Shown: in pieces, positions 21,921 through 22,203 of the stretch
How the letters are laid out: each line of letters starts with the position of its first letter
How positions within the stretch are numbered: the stretch's first letter is position 1
From: Nocardiopsis sp. NRRL B-16309
GTDB lineage: Bacteria > Actinomycetota > Actinomycetes > Streptosporangiales > Streptosporangiaceae
Length of the DNA stretch: 22,203 nt
NCBI RefSeq assembly: GCF_001279585.1
Contig: NZ_LGEC01000077.1
Location: forward strand, 1 to 22,203
Direction of reading: 5' to 3'
Notes under the pieces: model-generated
What the model saw: the letters and a program-made list of their open reading frames with translations, nothing else
Databases searched by the model: none
Told to the model about the DNA's origin: nothing
Program-made: the position numbers and the translations under genes

Positions 21921-22177
21921 CGAGACGACCCGGCGAGGGGGACGGAGTCCCCCGAGCAGGGTCGCCTCGGAGTCGAGTGGACCCTGGGCGACACAACGAC
22001 AACCCCCGAGGCGCAGCCTCGCGTTGTAAGAGAGCGCCCCACCCACCCCGACGATCGCCGCGACCCGGCCGCAGGGGGGTGCCTCGGGGGGTTCGGGGGG
22101 TTCGGGGGGGTCTCCCCCCGGGAAACACGAAGGACGACCCGGCGAGGGGGCCGAAGGCCCCCGAGCAGGGTCGTCCT
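21921..22177. repeat. Repeat cluster C: two tandem-G-A hairpins (H6, H7)
   Basis: H6 (21921-21969) is the H1 type (inner stem GGGGGAC/GTCCCCC, loop GGA). H7 (22131-22177) is the H5 type (inner stem GGGGGCC/GGCCCCC, loop GAA; outer stem AGGACGACCC perfect). A GC-rich hairpin precedes each one, as in clusters A and B. Confidence 0.83.
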
Positions 22178-22203
22178 GAGTCCGTGGAGCTATGGGGATT
22201 CGA
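21973..22203. repeat. About 230-bp duplicated segment, copy 2 (copy 1 at 11646-11866)
   Basis: Same orientation as copy 1. It has one extra 10-bp G-rich unit around 22085-22110. The window ends exactly where copy 1 stops matching tRNA-Ala, at GATTCGA. Confidence 0.83.
22184..22203 (-). other. tRNA-Ala 3' tail at the window end (fragment or truncated tRNA)
   Basis: The last 20 bases equal the tRNA-Ala tail at 10737-10756. Whether a complete tRNA follows beyond the window cannot be seen. Confidence 0.6.

Larger units (their letters stand above)
21607..22203. other. 597-bp gene-free right end: lyase regulatory region and repeat cluster C
   Basis: 21607-21810 is a moderately AT-rich regulatory region of the pectate lyase. 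From about 21860 to the end the sequence is repeat cluster C. No protein-like frame was found. Confidence 0.75.

Noticed and set aside
10596..22177. CRISPR array
   Set aside because: The repeats are few, irregularly spaced, differ in their inner parts and have no uniform spacers or cas genes.
11847..22203. Integrative element of about 10 kb bounded by tRNA-Ala 3' tail copies as attachment sites
   Set aside because: No integrase, relaxase, replication or phage genes lie between the copies, the genes look like ordinary chromosomal content, and the shared sequence is over 200 bp rather than a short att core.

Overview
This is a high-GC actinomycete chromosome segment. The gene content fits Nocardiopsaceae (Nocardiopsis-like): a two-gene set for 10-methyl (tuberculostearic-type) fatty acids, many genes whose -10 box sits 6-8 nt before the start codon (leaderless), and typical actinobacterial hypotheticals. 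The genus is an inference. Both ends of the window lie in repeated sequence, so it is probably a natural contig rather than an arbitrary cut.

Left part (1-9.7 kb): a minus-strand pair, bfaA (FAD oxidoreductase) then bfaB (SAM methyltransferase), makes 10-methyl branched membrane fatty acids. A 443-bp intergenic stretch with a degenerate 22-bp tandem array separates it from a glutamate-racemase-family gene, which overlaps tail-to-tail with a TPR-like helical protein. Two small conserved hypotheticals follow (one with a zinc ribbon), then a DinG/XPD-type Fe-S helicase and a small hypothetical.

Middle (9.8-19.2 kb): a RibD/DHFR-family reductase, tRNA-Ala(GGC), a two-CBS protein, a noncanonical GroES-like protein, a TetR regulator divergent from an ABC multidrug exporter (the two promoters share one -35 palindrome), a lactate-2-monooxygenase-like flavoenzyme, a leaderless hypothetical, a second RibD/DHFR-family paralogue, and a two-gene operon of a zinc-ribbon metallo-beta-lactamase-fold protein and an ArsR-rhodanese fusion behind a 16-bp operator-like palindrome.

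Right part (19.2-22.2 kb): a DUF998 membrane protein broken by a perfect 22-bp tandem duplication, convergent with a secreted PL1 pectate lyase whose C-terminal discoidin-like domain is out of frame. The lyase promoter carries a LacI-type palindrome between -35 and -10 and two CRE-like sites upstream at near-integral helical spacing.

The most unusual element is a family of seven nested hairpins in three clusters (10.6, 11.5-11.8 and 21.9-22.2 kb). All share an outer GACGACCC/GGGTCGTC stem, a conserved CGAG/CGAG tandem G-A mismatch and inner stems that differ by compensatory changes. Each cluster abuts the 3' end of tRNA-Ala or a 20-nt copy of it. It looks like an undescribed dispersed structured repeat.
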